DNA of 64,000 nucleotides, taken from NCBI GenBank assembly GCA_000611775.1, contig KK106987.1, positions 1,569,506 through 1,633,505 of the forward strand, written 5' to 3'. A model generated the notes under the pieces. That model was not told the origin of the DNA, made no database searches, and worked only from the letters and a program-made list of their open reading frames with translations. Position numbers and translations under genes: made by a program. The DNA comes from Umbilicaria muhlenbergii (lineage: Eukaryota > Ascomycota > Lecanoromycetes > Umbilicariales > Umbilicariaceae). Positions 14,085-26,600 of this stretch are shown here, piece after piece (the first letter of the stretch is position 1; the number at the start of each line of letters is the position of its first letter).

Positions 14085-16189
14085 TACTAATCACTCAGTA
14101 CCTTCAGGTGAATGATCACATCAAAAGTAAAATAAAACATGATGATATCAACACTTTAATCTCATCAAGTTAATAAAACAGTTGATAATTACACTGAATC
14201 AGAGCCTTCCTTTAGCAGGTTTATATTATCAGTCATTAATACCTTTACTTATGATAATGATGAATGTATCAATCAAGGTAACTCTGATGACATCATTAAA
14301 AACTTTAAGGCAGTCACTGCTCATAATCAGAAAGTCATTAAGTGTCAGTGACTATAATTATGACATGTACAACAAGAAATTAAGTTTAAGGACAATAAAA
14401 AAGAGCTTCAGAAACTTAATCAACATCTGTAAGAAAATTCTTCAATTACAATAAACTCAAGAAATGATGCAAGTTCATTACATGAATTATGATATTAAAT
14501 TATAATAAATATCACACCTTCACTTTTCTGATGTCTCATTAAGTCATGAGAGCCTCATCTTTACACAGAAGATGTTAAGATCATGAGATGAAAACTTAAA
14601 AATATTTAAATGAGATCAGTGAAACACTCATTCAAGATCACTGATGATTAAAATTTTCACATCATGAACTCTTCTGAAGCTGCTCAGACACTAAAAAGGA
14701 TCATTAACACAAGATGAATGATATAAACAAAAGTACAACATGAATGTCATATTACAACAGAAAAGAACTTTTCATTAAATAATAAACCTCTCACCCTCAA
14801 CACTTCAGCTGTGAAAGAGAAAATAATTCATGAGGTTTTTATTAAGAAAGTTGTGATCAAAGCTGAAATTCAAATCACATATCAATCACTGAGAGAGTGA
14901 TTATGACAACAACATAAACATTCATGAAACCCTCATGTTGATATGAAGACTTTGTTTCAAAGAATGAAGTGTATGCATGAAAAGCAGCAGACCTCTGTAT
15001 TAAATGTGAAATCATCAATCATTAAATGAACAAATGTATGACAGGATGATCAACAGCAGTCATTATTATAATTAATGTGAATAAATGACTTACAGTAATC
15101 AACATCTTTTGTTCTCAGTTTATCTTTTTTAATTCATATGAACTCAAATCATTACTATGATACAGGTAAATTTTTATGAAGAAAAGCAAAACATATTACT
15201 GTACACTGTATATTCACTGCTGATGAAAAGAAGGTGTTGAAGAATGTTTTACATATAAATAATCTTTTGTTTACTGAATACTTCATAAAGCTGATGAATT
15301 TAATGACTGATATGAAAGAATATACCCTGCAAATGAACTCATTGTAATATGACAAAAAGTATGACAATATCTATGACAGTTACCTCCTGAATATTATGAT
15401 TTCACAGACATATTTCAGATGACTGAGAAGCAGTCTCAGCCTGAGAGAGATTCACATGATCATGTTATTAATTTAAAACTGAAGCAGCCCTGTATTAAAA
15501 TCAGACAGCAGTTTATGATTAATCATTGATTATAAGCACTTGAATGATATTACTATTAAGAATCACTACTCATTATCATTTATATCAGACATATTGAATT
15601 ATCTTCAAGAAGTCAAGAAGTTCATGAAGCTGAACTGTAAAAATGCATATAATTAAATATGAATTAAAAGCAGAGATGAGTGAAAGACAGCATTTTAAAC
15701 ACAGTTCAAGCTGTTTAAATATTTTATCATGTTTTTCAGACTCATGAATGCTCCTGTTACATTTCAAGCCTTTATAAATAAAGTGCTTGATGAGTTTTTA
15801 AATGTTATATGTGTGATTTACTTGAATGATATCTTGATCTTTGATAAAGATGAGTTTAAGTATTAAGAGCATGTATGACAAGTACTGACTGCATTATGAC
15901 ATCATAATCTTCACTTTAAGATCAGCAAATGCTCATTTAATGCAACAGAAGTGAACTTCCTAGGGTTTAACATTAATACTGAAAGCATACACATGAGTTC
16001 AGAAAAGATTCATGTCATTAAAGAATAACTGCTCTTAAAGAATGTTCATGAATTGCAGATCTTTTTAAACTTCATTTATATAATAAGAGAACATCATACC
16101 TGTCACAATGAATACTACTGATATGATGAATACTGAAGACGGTGATCTTATCAGAACATCAGTGATGTGAAACTTATCAACTTAAGAAG

Positions 16190-16830
16190 AAGCAAGCTGT
16201 AATAAAAATAAAATTAACAGTATCATTAAAACATCAGCAGTGAGGAATTTATTCAGTATGATGAATATTAAAGATGACAAGAGAATGTTATACCTGTCAT
16301 AATAAATATTATCAGTACAATAAATACTGAAGATGATGATTTCATCAGAACATCAGCAGTGCAGAATTTATTAACTCAAGAAGAAGCAAGCTGTAATGAA
16401 GATGAAGTCATCAATGACACTGAAACATCAGCAGTGCGTCACTTATTCAGTATGACAGATATCATTAAAACATCAGCAGTGCATCATCTACTCAGTATGA
16501 TGATTACTGAAGATGATGATCTCATCAGAACATCAGTGATGAGGAATTTACCTGCTCATAAAGCAAGCTGTAATGAAAATGAAGTCATTAATATCACTGA
16601 AACATCAGCAGTGCGTCACTTATTTAATATGATAAATATCATTGAAACATCAGCAGTGCATCATCTACTTAATATGATGATTACTGAAGATGATGATTTT
16701 ATTAAAACATCAGCAGTGAGGAATTCACCTGCTCATTAAGCAAGCTGTAATGAAAATGAAATTAATGATACAACTGAAACATCAGCAGTTCATGACTTAT
16801 ATGCTCAAGAAGCAAGTCATGACTGAATAA
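16190..16830 (+). repeat. Acidic tandem repeat linker in B1
   Basis: About seven imperfect units encode the pattern ETSAV-x-HL, an MMITEDDDLI-like acidic stretch and EEASCNE. An uninterrupted 126-codon reading frame (16359-16739) covers the middle. The region lies between RT and integrase. Homologous blocks with different unit counts occur at 37600-38390 (B2) and 60640-61120 (B3). Confidence 0.75.
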
Positions 16831-17519
16831 AAAAACTTAAATATGCAAAGCCTGAATAACACTCAATTAAGAATAACACAGCAGATATTATAATTATGAA
16901 CAGCAGTGCAAGCTGTGTTTTTATTAATCTTTAAATTAAGAATAACACTGTTCTGTTGACACTGTTGAAGCACTTTAACTCATGTCTACTCATTCACCTC
17001 TAAGTGAGGAGATAACAGCTCATATAAGAATATTTATTAAACAACTTAAACATGCAATTCATGCTGAACAGTTGAAAGATAATTTAATATGATGAGTATG
17101 ACAGGAATTAACTACCCCTCTCAAGAATAAAAACAACTTGATCAGGTCTGAGATGATAAATATGAGTATAAACATGAATCAAGATGATCATGACATCAGA
17201 GATGCAGCTTCATGTGACTTTTATATTATTAAATGTATGAAAGCGCTGACAGGAAATGAATGATATTATATATTATAATAATAAGATTTATGTTCTGCAG
17301 AACCCTGCCCTCTGCAATGTGATGATTAATCAGTATCATGATGATGTCTTCACAGGTCATTTCAGCAAGTCAAGAATAATAAAATTGATGTGATGATCTC
17401 ATCAGAACATCAGTGATGTGAAATTTACATGCTCAGAAAGTAAATCATGACAAATATATTAATACAACAAATACTGAAGCTGATGATACAACTGAAACAT
17501 CAACAGTTCATGACCTACA

Positions 17520-18275
17520 TACTTAAAAAGAAGCAAGCCGTGATGAATATATTAATACAATGAATATACATGAATATAACAAAAGTATGACAATTATTAT
17601 GACATTTTGTCATACTAAACAAAAATGAAAAGGGAGTAGAAAAGATAAATTTACAATGTGTCATCATTTCTTCTGTCATCATAAACATGCGCGCGTGAGA
17701 CATTAAACATGTTGAATAATTTAAATAATTTAAACAGTTTAAATGATTCTGAACATGCTGAACAATCTGAATGATTTAAACAGTCTGAATGATTTGAACA
17801 GAATTTAGTTAATGTCATAAGAACACTTTTTAAGAAGCAAGCCGTGATGAATATATTAATACAATGAATATATCATTGATGAACATATCATTGATAAACA
17901 TATCAGTATGATGAATACTGAAGCTGATGATGCAGTTGAAACATCAGTAGTTCATGACTTACATGCTCAAGAAGCAAGTCATGATGAATATATTAATACA
18001 ATGAATATACATGAATATAACAAAAGTATGACAATTATTATGACATTTTGTCATACTAAACAAAAATGAAAAGGGAGTAGAAAAGATAAATTTACAATGT
18101 GTCATCATTTCTTCTGTCATCATAAACATGCGCGCGTGAGACATTAAACATGTTGAATAATTTAAATAATTTAAACAGTTTAAATGATTCTGAACATGCT
18201 GAACAATCTGAATGATTTAAACAGTCTGAATGATTTGAACAGAATTTAGTTAATGTCATAAGAACACTTTTTCCT
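17520..18275 (+). repeat. 441-bp-period tandem duplication in B1
   Basis: About 300 bp at 17529-17831 is repeated nearly identically at 17971-18271, with the intervening part also related. Each copy includes a segment whose minus strand matches the end of the antisense cysteine-motif frame seen in B2 (41077 onward) and B3 (63722 onward), followed by a TTTAAA/TGAATGATTTAAAC low-complexity stretch. The near identity of the copies suggests the duplication came late. Confidence 0.8.
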
Positions 18276-18599
18276 GATTTTCCTTGGAAATTTTTACAGA
18301 TTTTATTAAGACCTTATAAATAATTTACAGTAAAAGTTAAGAGCATCAGATTTTCTTTACATTAACAGAAAAAAACCTACTACTTAATCAAGATGATGAA
18401 TGAGAGGTTGAAGTTATCATGAACAGTTGTGTTCATGATGAGCATCTTGAATATCTTATTAAATGAAAGCTTATAAATTAAGTTTAAGATGATATATGAG
18501 AACCTGTGCATCTCATGTGCAACATAAAGATCAAACTGCATAAATTTCATGCAGAAAATCCTCAGAAGCTGAGAGCAAGTCAGCATTCACAACTTGACA

Positions 18600-20426
18600 G
18601 CCCGCTCAAAAATAAGGTTTTAGTTAATAGTACTTTATGCGCTCAGAGCACTCTCTGAGCAGTAAATGAGCTCATACAAATCTTACACTTTAAATAACTA
18701 TTATACCTTCATGAATAATAAAAAACTTTTTATTGAAAAGTTTTAGATCACTTTATTCTGTACACTTTACAAACTAAAGATTTCTTCATAAGTTTTAATT
18801 TGCAATAGTTATGAATTAAAAAACTTTGAACTAATTATAAATATATTAGCATATTAAATAACTATTGCGCTTTTATACTTATGATATAACTTTCAATTTA
18901 TAAGTTGTAGAGAATAAGCTGTTTAAGAGTTTTCTTATACAAAGTTTCTTTTTATGTGTTGTTATTGTTGAGTTATTCAAAAAGTCATTAAAAATCTGTT
19001 TATTAATGTTGTAATTTTCATCACTGAAAGTTTGAAATCAATATAACTTTTTAACAACAACAGTTATAAAAAAACTTTAAGTTATAAAACTGTTAAATAG
19101 CTTCTTCTCTACAACTTATAAACTAAAAGCTATATCATAAGTATAAAAGCGCAATAGTTATTCAAAGTATATGACTTTTTTTGAAAGATTTTTCACTATT
19201 AAAAACTTGAATTAAATATAACTTAACAACAACAGCAGTTATGAAGAAACTATTAATTTAACATTAATAGAGAATACTGTTCTTTATAACTTATGCATTG
19301 AAAGTTTCTTCATATCTGTTGAGGTGCAAAAGTCATTAAAGTGTGTAAATTTTTAAGTGACGAAAATCTTGAAGTTCTTTAAATATTCAGAACTCAACAC
19401 TTATACAGTGCTTTCAGACTCAACAAATCATGATTTTTTATTGCAGAAAAGTGAATTTTAGCAAAAGTTTACTTATTATAAATTTTACTGTTATTATAAC
19501 ACTGTGTGTGTACTTGTTTAAACAATTGTTTTAATAATAATTTTTTTATCACAAAATTTTGATGTTCCGCTCAAGATTTAAGGTTGAGCTCAAAGTGCTC
19601 AAAGGGTGCTAAGAGCGGCTGTTAGCTGAAACATGAGATCAGAAGCTCAGAGCGCTCAAAGTGCTAAAAACTAACTCAAAGCTAACTTGCTAAACTGCTG
19701 ATGTAGATTAAAGCTGAGAAAGTGAACAAGAGGTTTGTGATCAATGTGTATGATCTCAAGACACTCTGAATTTTGAAGAAGATATTAAAATTTAATGATG
19801 AACTTGACAATGACACAAAGCTTCTGTTTATAGGTTTGATATTTTCATTCTGTAACTGAAAAGGTAAGAGCATCATAGATGATAAAAACCTCAATTAATT
19901 TTAACTCTTCACTGATCTTCTGAAATTGAGTTATCATTAAATCATCAGCAAATCCTGAGGCATCTGAGTAGAAGTGAATATTCAGAGATCAGTCAATGTC
20001 ATTCATGACAACCTTAGTTGCGCACTTTATTCAGAGGATCTCAAAGGATAACTGCTCTGACTGAGTTCACCTTCATGAAACACTCTCAGTCAGTCAGTTC
20101 AGAGGTCAGGCAATCTCTGTGAAATTCTTTACTCATCAGCAGGTTATATTTATAACTTTTAAAAAGCTTCACACTCCTTTGACATTAAATGATTCTGATC
20201 ACTTAACAATGATCTCAACTTGAGTTAAAAGAACATGAATTTTCCTGTTAACATAATGCTTTACTCTCAAGGCTTTGATATTGTCTACAAACAGCTGAAA
20301 TTTCCTAAAGAATAAAGTGAGCTTGACTCACTCAATTCAAGGAAAGAATTGATCTCTGAGAAAAGTGAATTAAGATTTAAAGTTCAGGTGATCACTGAAG
20401 AGGTCATTCATGTAAAAGATTATTAT
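18600..20426. other. Unexplained insert within B1
   Basis: Neither B2 nor B3 has this sequence at the corresponding place. The left 1.1 kb (18600-19700) is non-coding, very AT-rich and full of inverted and direct repeats: CCGCTCAAAAATAAGG at about 18602 recurs as CCGCTCAAGATTTAAGG at about 19567. GCGCTCAGAGC-type blocks near 18640 reappear inverted near 19650. The right 0.7 kb (19700-20426) has the TGA/TCA-rich look of degraded coding repeat DNA, but I recognise no domain. It could be one or two non-autonomous DNA transposons. Confidence 0.45.
18857..19162. repeat. Inverted repeat with two 70-bp arms
   Basis: The arm at 18857-18926 (AATAACTATTGCGCTTTTAT...) is matched inverted at 19093-19162 with about six mismatches and a spacer of about 165 bp. 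The arms keep GCGC and TTATAAGTTGTAGAGA blocks. This is the architecture of a MITE or foldback element. No flanking duplication could be identified. Confidence 0.7.
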
Positions 20427-21298
20427 GGCCGTCGTTGAAGCCATTTTGGAAGCCATTTTTCATGGCCGTCGTTGAAGCCATTTTGGAAGCCATTTTTCAT
20501 GGCCGTCGTTGAAGCCGTTTTGGAAGCCGTTTTGAAAGCCGTTTTTTGAGGCTGTCGTCGAAGCCGTTTTGGAAGCCGTTTTTTGAGGCTGTCGTTGAAG
20601 CCGTTTTGGAAGCCGTTTTTTGAGGCTGTCGTTGAAGCCGTTTTGGAAGCCGTTTTTCAAGGCCGTTTTTCAAGGCCGTTTTTCAAGGCCGTTTTTCAAG
20701 GCCGTTTTTCAAGGCCGTTTTTCAAGGCCGTTTTTCAAGGCCGTTTTTCAAGGCCGTTTTTCAAGGCCGTTTTTCAAGGCCGTTTTTCAAGGCCGTTTTT
20801 CAAGGCCGTTTTTCAAGGCCGTTTTTCAAGGCCGTTTTTCAAGGCCGTTTTTCAAGGCCGTTTTTCAAGGCCGTTTTTCAAGGCCGTTTTTCAAGGCCGT
20901 TTTTCAAGGCCGTTTTTCAAGGCCGTTTTTCAAGGCCGTTTTTCAAGGCCGTTTTTCAAGGCCGTTTTTCAAGGCCGTTTTTCAAGGCCGTTTTTCAAGG
21001 CCGTTTTTCAAGGCCGTTTTTCAAGGCCGTTTTTCAAGGCCGTTTTTCAAGGCCGTTTTTCAAGGCCGTTTTTCAAGGCCGTCGTTGAGGCTGTTTTGGA
21101 AGCCGTTTTGGAAGCTGCTTTGAAAGCTGTTTGGATGAGTCATATACGTGAACTTGAACTGGGTTACCCAGTGAAAAACCCAACCCAAACCCAAAAAAAC
21201 CCAACCCAGTGTGACTCAACCCAAAAAAAACCCAACCCAGTCTGGGTTGGGTCACAATAGTCAAAACCCAACCCAAACTCAACCCATGGTGCAGCGTA
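20427..21298 (+). mobile_element. hAT-like non-autonomous element, right part, with minisatellite
   Basis: The right 175 bp (21124-21298) are nearly identical to 31988-32162 of the complete copy. They end in CCCATGGTGCAGCGTA, the terminal inverted repeat, and the next bases, GTGATGAT, fit an 8-bp target duplication. The left terminal repeat seen in the other copy is not found here. The block instead begins with degenerate versions of a 37-bp unit (20427-20649) and then 33 identical 13-bp units. It sits inside B1, within sequence homologous to the antisense-motif region of B2. CpG and CpA are retained, unlike the surroundings. Confidence 0.7.
20650..21078 (+). repeat. Minisatellite, 33 x 13 bp (CCGTTTTTCAAGG)
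   Basis: Thirty-three head-to-tail copies of CCGTTTTTCAAGG occupy exactly 429 bp with no mismatch that I can see. The unit has no stop in any plus frame and 13 is not a multiple of 3, so long meaningless reading frames with a 13-residue period arise. The perfect identity implies recent expansion. Confidence 0.95.
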
Positions 21299-22242
21299 GT
21301 GATGATCAAAAGCTCTGTCATGTATTATTCATGAAAGTTGCAGAAAGATATATAACATGTGCAGGTTCATCTGTTTAACATAAAGCAGTGATCAACTTCA
21401 GCTCTTATACAAGAATCACAGTGAGCAGTATTTAACAACATGTAATTTAACTGCTCTCAGACCTCATGCCTGCAATGATGAGCCTGCTGCATAAGAGTCA
21501 GCAGTGAGGTATCATCACAACATCACATAAAGTAAATACATCCTGCATCAGAGACATTATCTGAAGGCAGATGTTGAATTTAATGAGATATATTCATCAT
21601 CTCACTTCTTTTTCTTTTTCTGAAAGTGTTAATTATCACAGTTTTATTTACTGACTCTGACTCAGAATCCTCCTCATCATATTAAGCTTAAAAATCAACA
21701 GGCTTTCTCAGCAGAAGTAAGTTTTCATCATTGTCTGCAACTGAGAGAGGTTTAAGAATGTGAGAATGATTTATTACTTATAAGATCAATTAACTCATGT
21801 TCAATGTATAATTAAATATACAACACAGCAATGACTCAGAAGACTGTGATGACACTAAAATTAAAAAACACCTTGTCATTGTCATCATGTTGTTATCACA
21901 TAATCATAATGAGTCATGAAAATGAAGTATATGAGGTACAACAATGCAGAGTTATAAGTTATGACACATGAAGAAAGAGCTTAATGTACAGTAAATGATG
22001 ACATTTTAATAATGTTATTGATATGAAAAGAAGACTAACTGCTGAGTGCAGTGTTATTAAATTATATGAGTTTATAACAGCGCTACATTAAGTCAGCTTT
22101 ACATTAAAGCATTTCACATCAACATGTAATCATTACACAGTCATGACACTGTGCAGTTTAAAAAGATGAGCATGTCATTATAAGCGCTTATAAGATGCAG
22201 TCAATTGACATCAGAGACAGCATCATGAGAAGAGAAATACTG

Positions 22243-22511
22243 TGTCAAAGTTATCATATATAATAATATGACAGTATGACAGTATGACAGTATATCACTA
22301 TAGCTCATTTATATGATGACTCAGTGAGTAGCATCTTGACATCAAGTGAAAACTTTTTACAAGAAAGTTTAAAAACCTGCTTCTTCAATGATCAGTTTTG
22401 TCACTGAATAGAAGATATATATATCACTGCATTAATCTTATCATGATTATATTGCTTATGATACTTCATTCAATATTTATATGACCTCACGTCATAGATC
22501 AGCCTCTTACA
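22243..22511 (+). repeat. 3' LTR of B1
   Basis: It starts TGTCAAAG, ends CTTACA, and is 269 bp. It is shorter than its 293-bp partner mainly because it has fewer GTATGACA units. Confidence 0.88.
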
Positions 22512-23531
22512 GCAAATTTACAGATTGAAATCAAGAAGTGTAAATTTCATAAGATTGAAACTTAATACTTAAAACTGATCATAAAATGTCATGACATCTG
22601 AGTGAACTCTGAAAAGATCACAGTCATTAAAATTTAAAAGATACTGATTAATTCAAAACAACTGCAGGCATTCTTAAGTTTTTATAACTTTTACTGATGA
22701 TTCATAAAGGAATATTCTAAAATCACAAAACTTTTAATCAGACTGACAGGCAAGAACATACTTTTTAATATATAAACTGAATAATGTCTTCAAGCATTTA
22801 ATGAACTAAAGAACTGATTGATTAATATGTTAATATTACAACACTTTGACTGAACTTGAACATGTTATTTTAAATGTGATTCATCTGATCTGATATCTGC
22901 AGGAGTATTATCTCAGAAGAATGATTAAAAATTAATGCATTCAATGACATTTTTCTTTAAGAAACTCATATCAGCTGAATGCAATTACAAGAATTATGAT
23001 AAAGAATTGTTGATCATCATTTAAAGTTTAAAGAAATGACATGCTGAATTAACAGAAATAGAAGATCTGATTTAAATTTTAATAAATTATAAAGTCCTGA
23101 AGTACTTTATGATAATCAAGAAACTGACTCACAGACAAGTCAGATGAGCTGAATTTCTTTTATAATTCAACTTTATGATCACTTACTGAATAGGCAAGGA
23201 AAATGAAAAGGTGAACACACTCATTAAATACTCAAGTGATCAATTAAAAAAGAATGAAGATGATGAGTGATTATGATATCAATCTTAAATCATGTTACTG
23301 AGTCACTGCTTAAACTCATGCATTATTATTAAATAAAAAAAAAAGCTTCTCATCTTTTAAAATCAGCCTTGAATAAATCAGCTCTGAATGAATCAGCTGA
23401 ATCAACTCTGAATGAAACTTTAAATGAGTTGATTACTTATTATGTGAAAGCAGATGATTTCTGTCAGGAAATTTTAAGCTTATTACAAATTAAGATAAGA
23501 CATTTAATAAAAATCTTTCTCAATGACTGCA

Positions 23532-23670
23532 TGTTGAATGTATTCTGTTTATTAATTGTAAGAAGGTTGATTTTTTCTAATGATGTAAAAGCCTGCTAAA
23601 TATGAATTAAACTATGCTAATTCTAATTAAGCCATAGTACAATCATAGAAATCATGATATGATCATAACA
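23532..23670 (-). repeat. LTR of C, left copy
   Basis: It runs TGTTGAATGT to GATCATAACA, 139 bp, and is collinear with 30402-30540. Because C lies in reverse, this is its 3' LTR by function. Confidence 0.92.
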
Positions 23671-26600
23671 TTCTGCTGACAATGAAGAAAAGTCATCACC
23701 TTGATGAGTGATGTGTTATTAAAGTAGTGCTTCTTCTTGCTTTTTAAATATACACATTTTATACTTTTTAATTAACTCCTTCACTTCTCTCAAGTTCTTC
23801 ACATTGTATCAGATGTTGAACTCTGACTCATAACTCTTTCATCATATCAGGTATTTCATGACAAAATCATACCCTCAATGATTAACTTGCTTTCAAAGCA
23901 GTCTTTCAATTTCATAATGATCATCAGCGCCGTTTACTGTTATGAACAGTGAGTGTGTGAGTTTAAGCCTGTGATATGAGTTGTTGAAGCTGATGAAGGC
24001 GGGTTTCAGGTGTGTTATGAAGATGATGTTGTAAATTTTTCAAGTGAGAGGTAAGTTTAAGTGATAAGCAAGATATTTTATTCATTTGATGACCTTAAAT
24101 AATTCAACAAACTGTTGTTCAAGCTTCTTATTTGTGATTCCTGAAAGCTTATATTCATGATGTAATCATAGTAGGACCTCATCTTCAACAGTGAAGAATT
24201 AAAACTGTTGATTAATGCTGTAGTAAAACTTCACTTGCATGACTGCTCAAGTAATGACATCTTTGACGTTTATATGACTTGATTAGTAATTGAACATGAT
24301 AAGTAAAAGATCTTTCTTTCAGGCTTCTTGAAGTTTTATTCATTCAGTGAAACATTCTTCATCTGTCAGATGAGCTTCAATGATTGTGATAAAATCATGA
24401 TCATGCTCAGTAAGAATAATTTCATTGATGAGGATGTTTATTTAAAGTAGATTGAGCACTTCACTTAGTTGAAAATCATAAAGCACCTCATTTGAAGTCT
24501 GATGAGTTGAGAATTGATATGCATTATTTGACACAGCTTGAAGACATGATAATATCATAAGTCATTCTACTATGTTGTTCATAATCATTAAGTAGTAGCA
24601 TAGGGTGATTTCAGCTTGCTGATTAATGACTTCAGAGATGTCATTAGTTTGTGAGTGATAAGCAGTAGAGTAAAATAATTCAATGTGAAGATATTTAAAT
24701 ATCACTCTTCATAAACCTGTTACAAAGTGGACGTCATGATCTGAAATGATAACACTCAGTAGACCTCATTTTAGTAAATTTAATTTAAAAAGTAACTGAA
24801 CTGCTCATTCTTTTCCTCCTCATGTGAACTTATCAGAGATGAACATGACAGCTTTACTAAACTTATCTGTAATTAACATGACAGTGTTAAAGCCTTCCTT
24901 TGTGATCAGGAGTCCTAGGATAAAGTTGAAGATAATGATGTAAAAAGGTCACAGCAGAGACAGTATTAACTGCATTAATTCATAAGAAGCATGTCATGAA
25001 GTCTGATTTAACTGACATTAAGGATAATATTTAATGAATTCATGTAACTGCTTTAAGAGGTTATGAATGTAGAGGCCTTGCATTAAGCATTCATGTGTAT
25101 GAGCATACTCTGAGTGTCTCAATTCATCATGAGCTAGCTGAAAGACTTCCTTGATTAAATCTTTCAGAATGCATAGATGAAGGCCTTGTTCAAGATCATT
25201 AAAGTAGATGAGCTTTTAAATTAAGTGATAAAAAAGCTTTGCAGTGTTTTCCTTTAAGTTATTATTATCTGAAATCATCTTTTGAATATGATTTCATCAT
25301 GACTCTGCATTATAAGCTTCAAGCAGCCTGGTTCAGAAGACTTCATTCATTTTAATTAAGATAACTGAATATGCTGATGCATATTCAGTTAGCAAGATGT
25401 CTTTAAGGATGTCTTTTTTTAATCTCAACTGAGCTGTTTAATCTGTTAGTCATGAGTGAATTTTAATTATGAGGGCGTCAGCTATCAGGCTATCAAGTGA
25501 CTGATTTAATGAGTTAAAGATGCTAATGCTGATTAGTTAAAACAAAGTATTCAGGACAACATTCATCTTGCTTATTTTATGCTAAACATCAAGATGAAAC
25601 CTTTGTAGATATTCATTAACACAGATTAATCATAAATTCATCTTGTCAATTGATGTCATTGATGTTAAACTTAACTGATGAATTATGTCTAGAGTGATGA
25701 AGTGATTTGTATAAATAATAATGAGTTTCTCAGCAGACTTCAGCATGTGGTGAATCCTTTATATCAATTATATAAAGCCTGTGACTTCAAGTTCTGTTGA
25801 TCAATAATGAGTCTCAGCATTAATTAAGGCCTTGTTAAGAAAGAGTATTGATTTCATGCTCTTTTGACTTAAAGTTATGATGAAACTGTGACTTTTCTTC
25901 ATGTGATAAACATGAACTCTGAAGCTGAATTCCTTTGAGGCATTCATGTTCACATATAACTGATGTTTCAGGTCATAGTAGATGAGTATAATGAGCTTTA
26001 AAAACAAGCTTTGTAAGTGATGAAAGCTGTTGAGCTCAAAGGAGATAAACTCCTCAATAACAGTCCTGCTGATCATCAATTTACAGGTGTTGCCTTCAAT
26101 GTTGTTGATCTTTTCTTCATTAAGTCTTTTTTCCACTTAAAGTTTCTTTAAATCATGATTCAACCTTGTCTTTCTTTCCTGTAGGGGCCTTATGATGGTG
26201 ATGTAGTAAAGTATATATTGATGTAGATAGCCTGTCATACCTAGGTATTTCTCAAGCGCAGACAGCATGTAGGAAAATTTAATATTGATTATGATGATCA
26301 GTTTATCTTCAGTGATGATAAGTTTTAAGACGTCAACTCACTGTTCAAGTAACTGAACTGTGAGGTAGCTGAGGAATGATTTCTTTGAAGAGAGGCATAT
26401 GCTTTTCTCTGCAAGGAATTTAAAGACCTTATTTAAGTGTATTAAGTGCTCATTTAGAGACTTACTCTTGATATAAATAACAATGTCATCAACATAGGCT
26501 TTGAAGAAATCCTGATGCAGTCATAATATGTGATTAATCATTCATTGTACATAAGCTGATGAGTTTTTATATTTCATGACAGTGACCTTAAATGTTTCTT

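Larger units (their letters stand above)
13792..22511 (+). mobile_element. B1: family-B gypsy element nested in A2, rearranged
   Basis: LTRs at both ends and a perfect 5-bp target duplication GCAAA (13787-13791, 22512-22516) define an 8.7-kb insertion into A2. Inside are a gag-like region with a zinc-knuckle-like segment near 14995-15040, RT with YLND at 15819-15830, the acidic repeat linker (16190-16830), and the integrase zinc-binding region (about 16900-17390). The chromodomain-like end lies near 18390-18590. The antisense cysteine motif lies near 21340-21440. Compared with B2, this copy is rearranged and carries extra material: a 441-bp tandem duplication, a non-coding insert (18600-20426) and a hAT-like element ending at 21298. 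It is broken by dozens of stops. Confidence 0.9.

Noticed and set aside
16359-16739. Independent 126-residue host gene
   Set aside because: It lies inside B1 at the linker repeat and aligns with the same region of B2 and B3.
17515-18144. Two MSHARMFMMTEEMM minus-strand frames as duplicated small genes
   Set aside because: They come from the 441-bp tandem duplication inside B1. Their start overlaps the end of the antisense frame of family B in another phase, and nothing suggests an independent protein.
21170-21298. Interstitial telomere repeat
   Set aside because: CCCAACCCAAACCC resembles telomeric DNA, but the fungal unit is normally TTAGGG, and the same sequence forms the end of a transposon with a matching inverted end at 31380.
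20460-21321. Long reading frames of up to 225 codons with a FQGRFSRPFFKAV period on the plus strand, and KRLPKRLQRQPQK-type frames on the minus strand
   Set aside because: The 13-bp unit has no stop in any plus frame, so open frames arise automatically. No domain, and the frames overlap each other.
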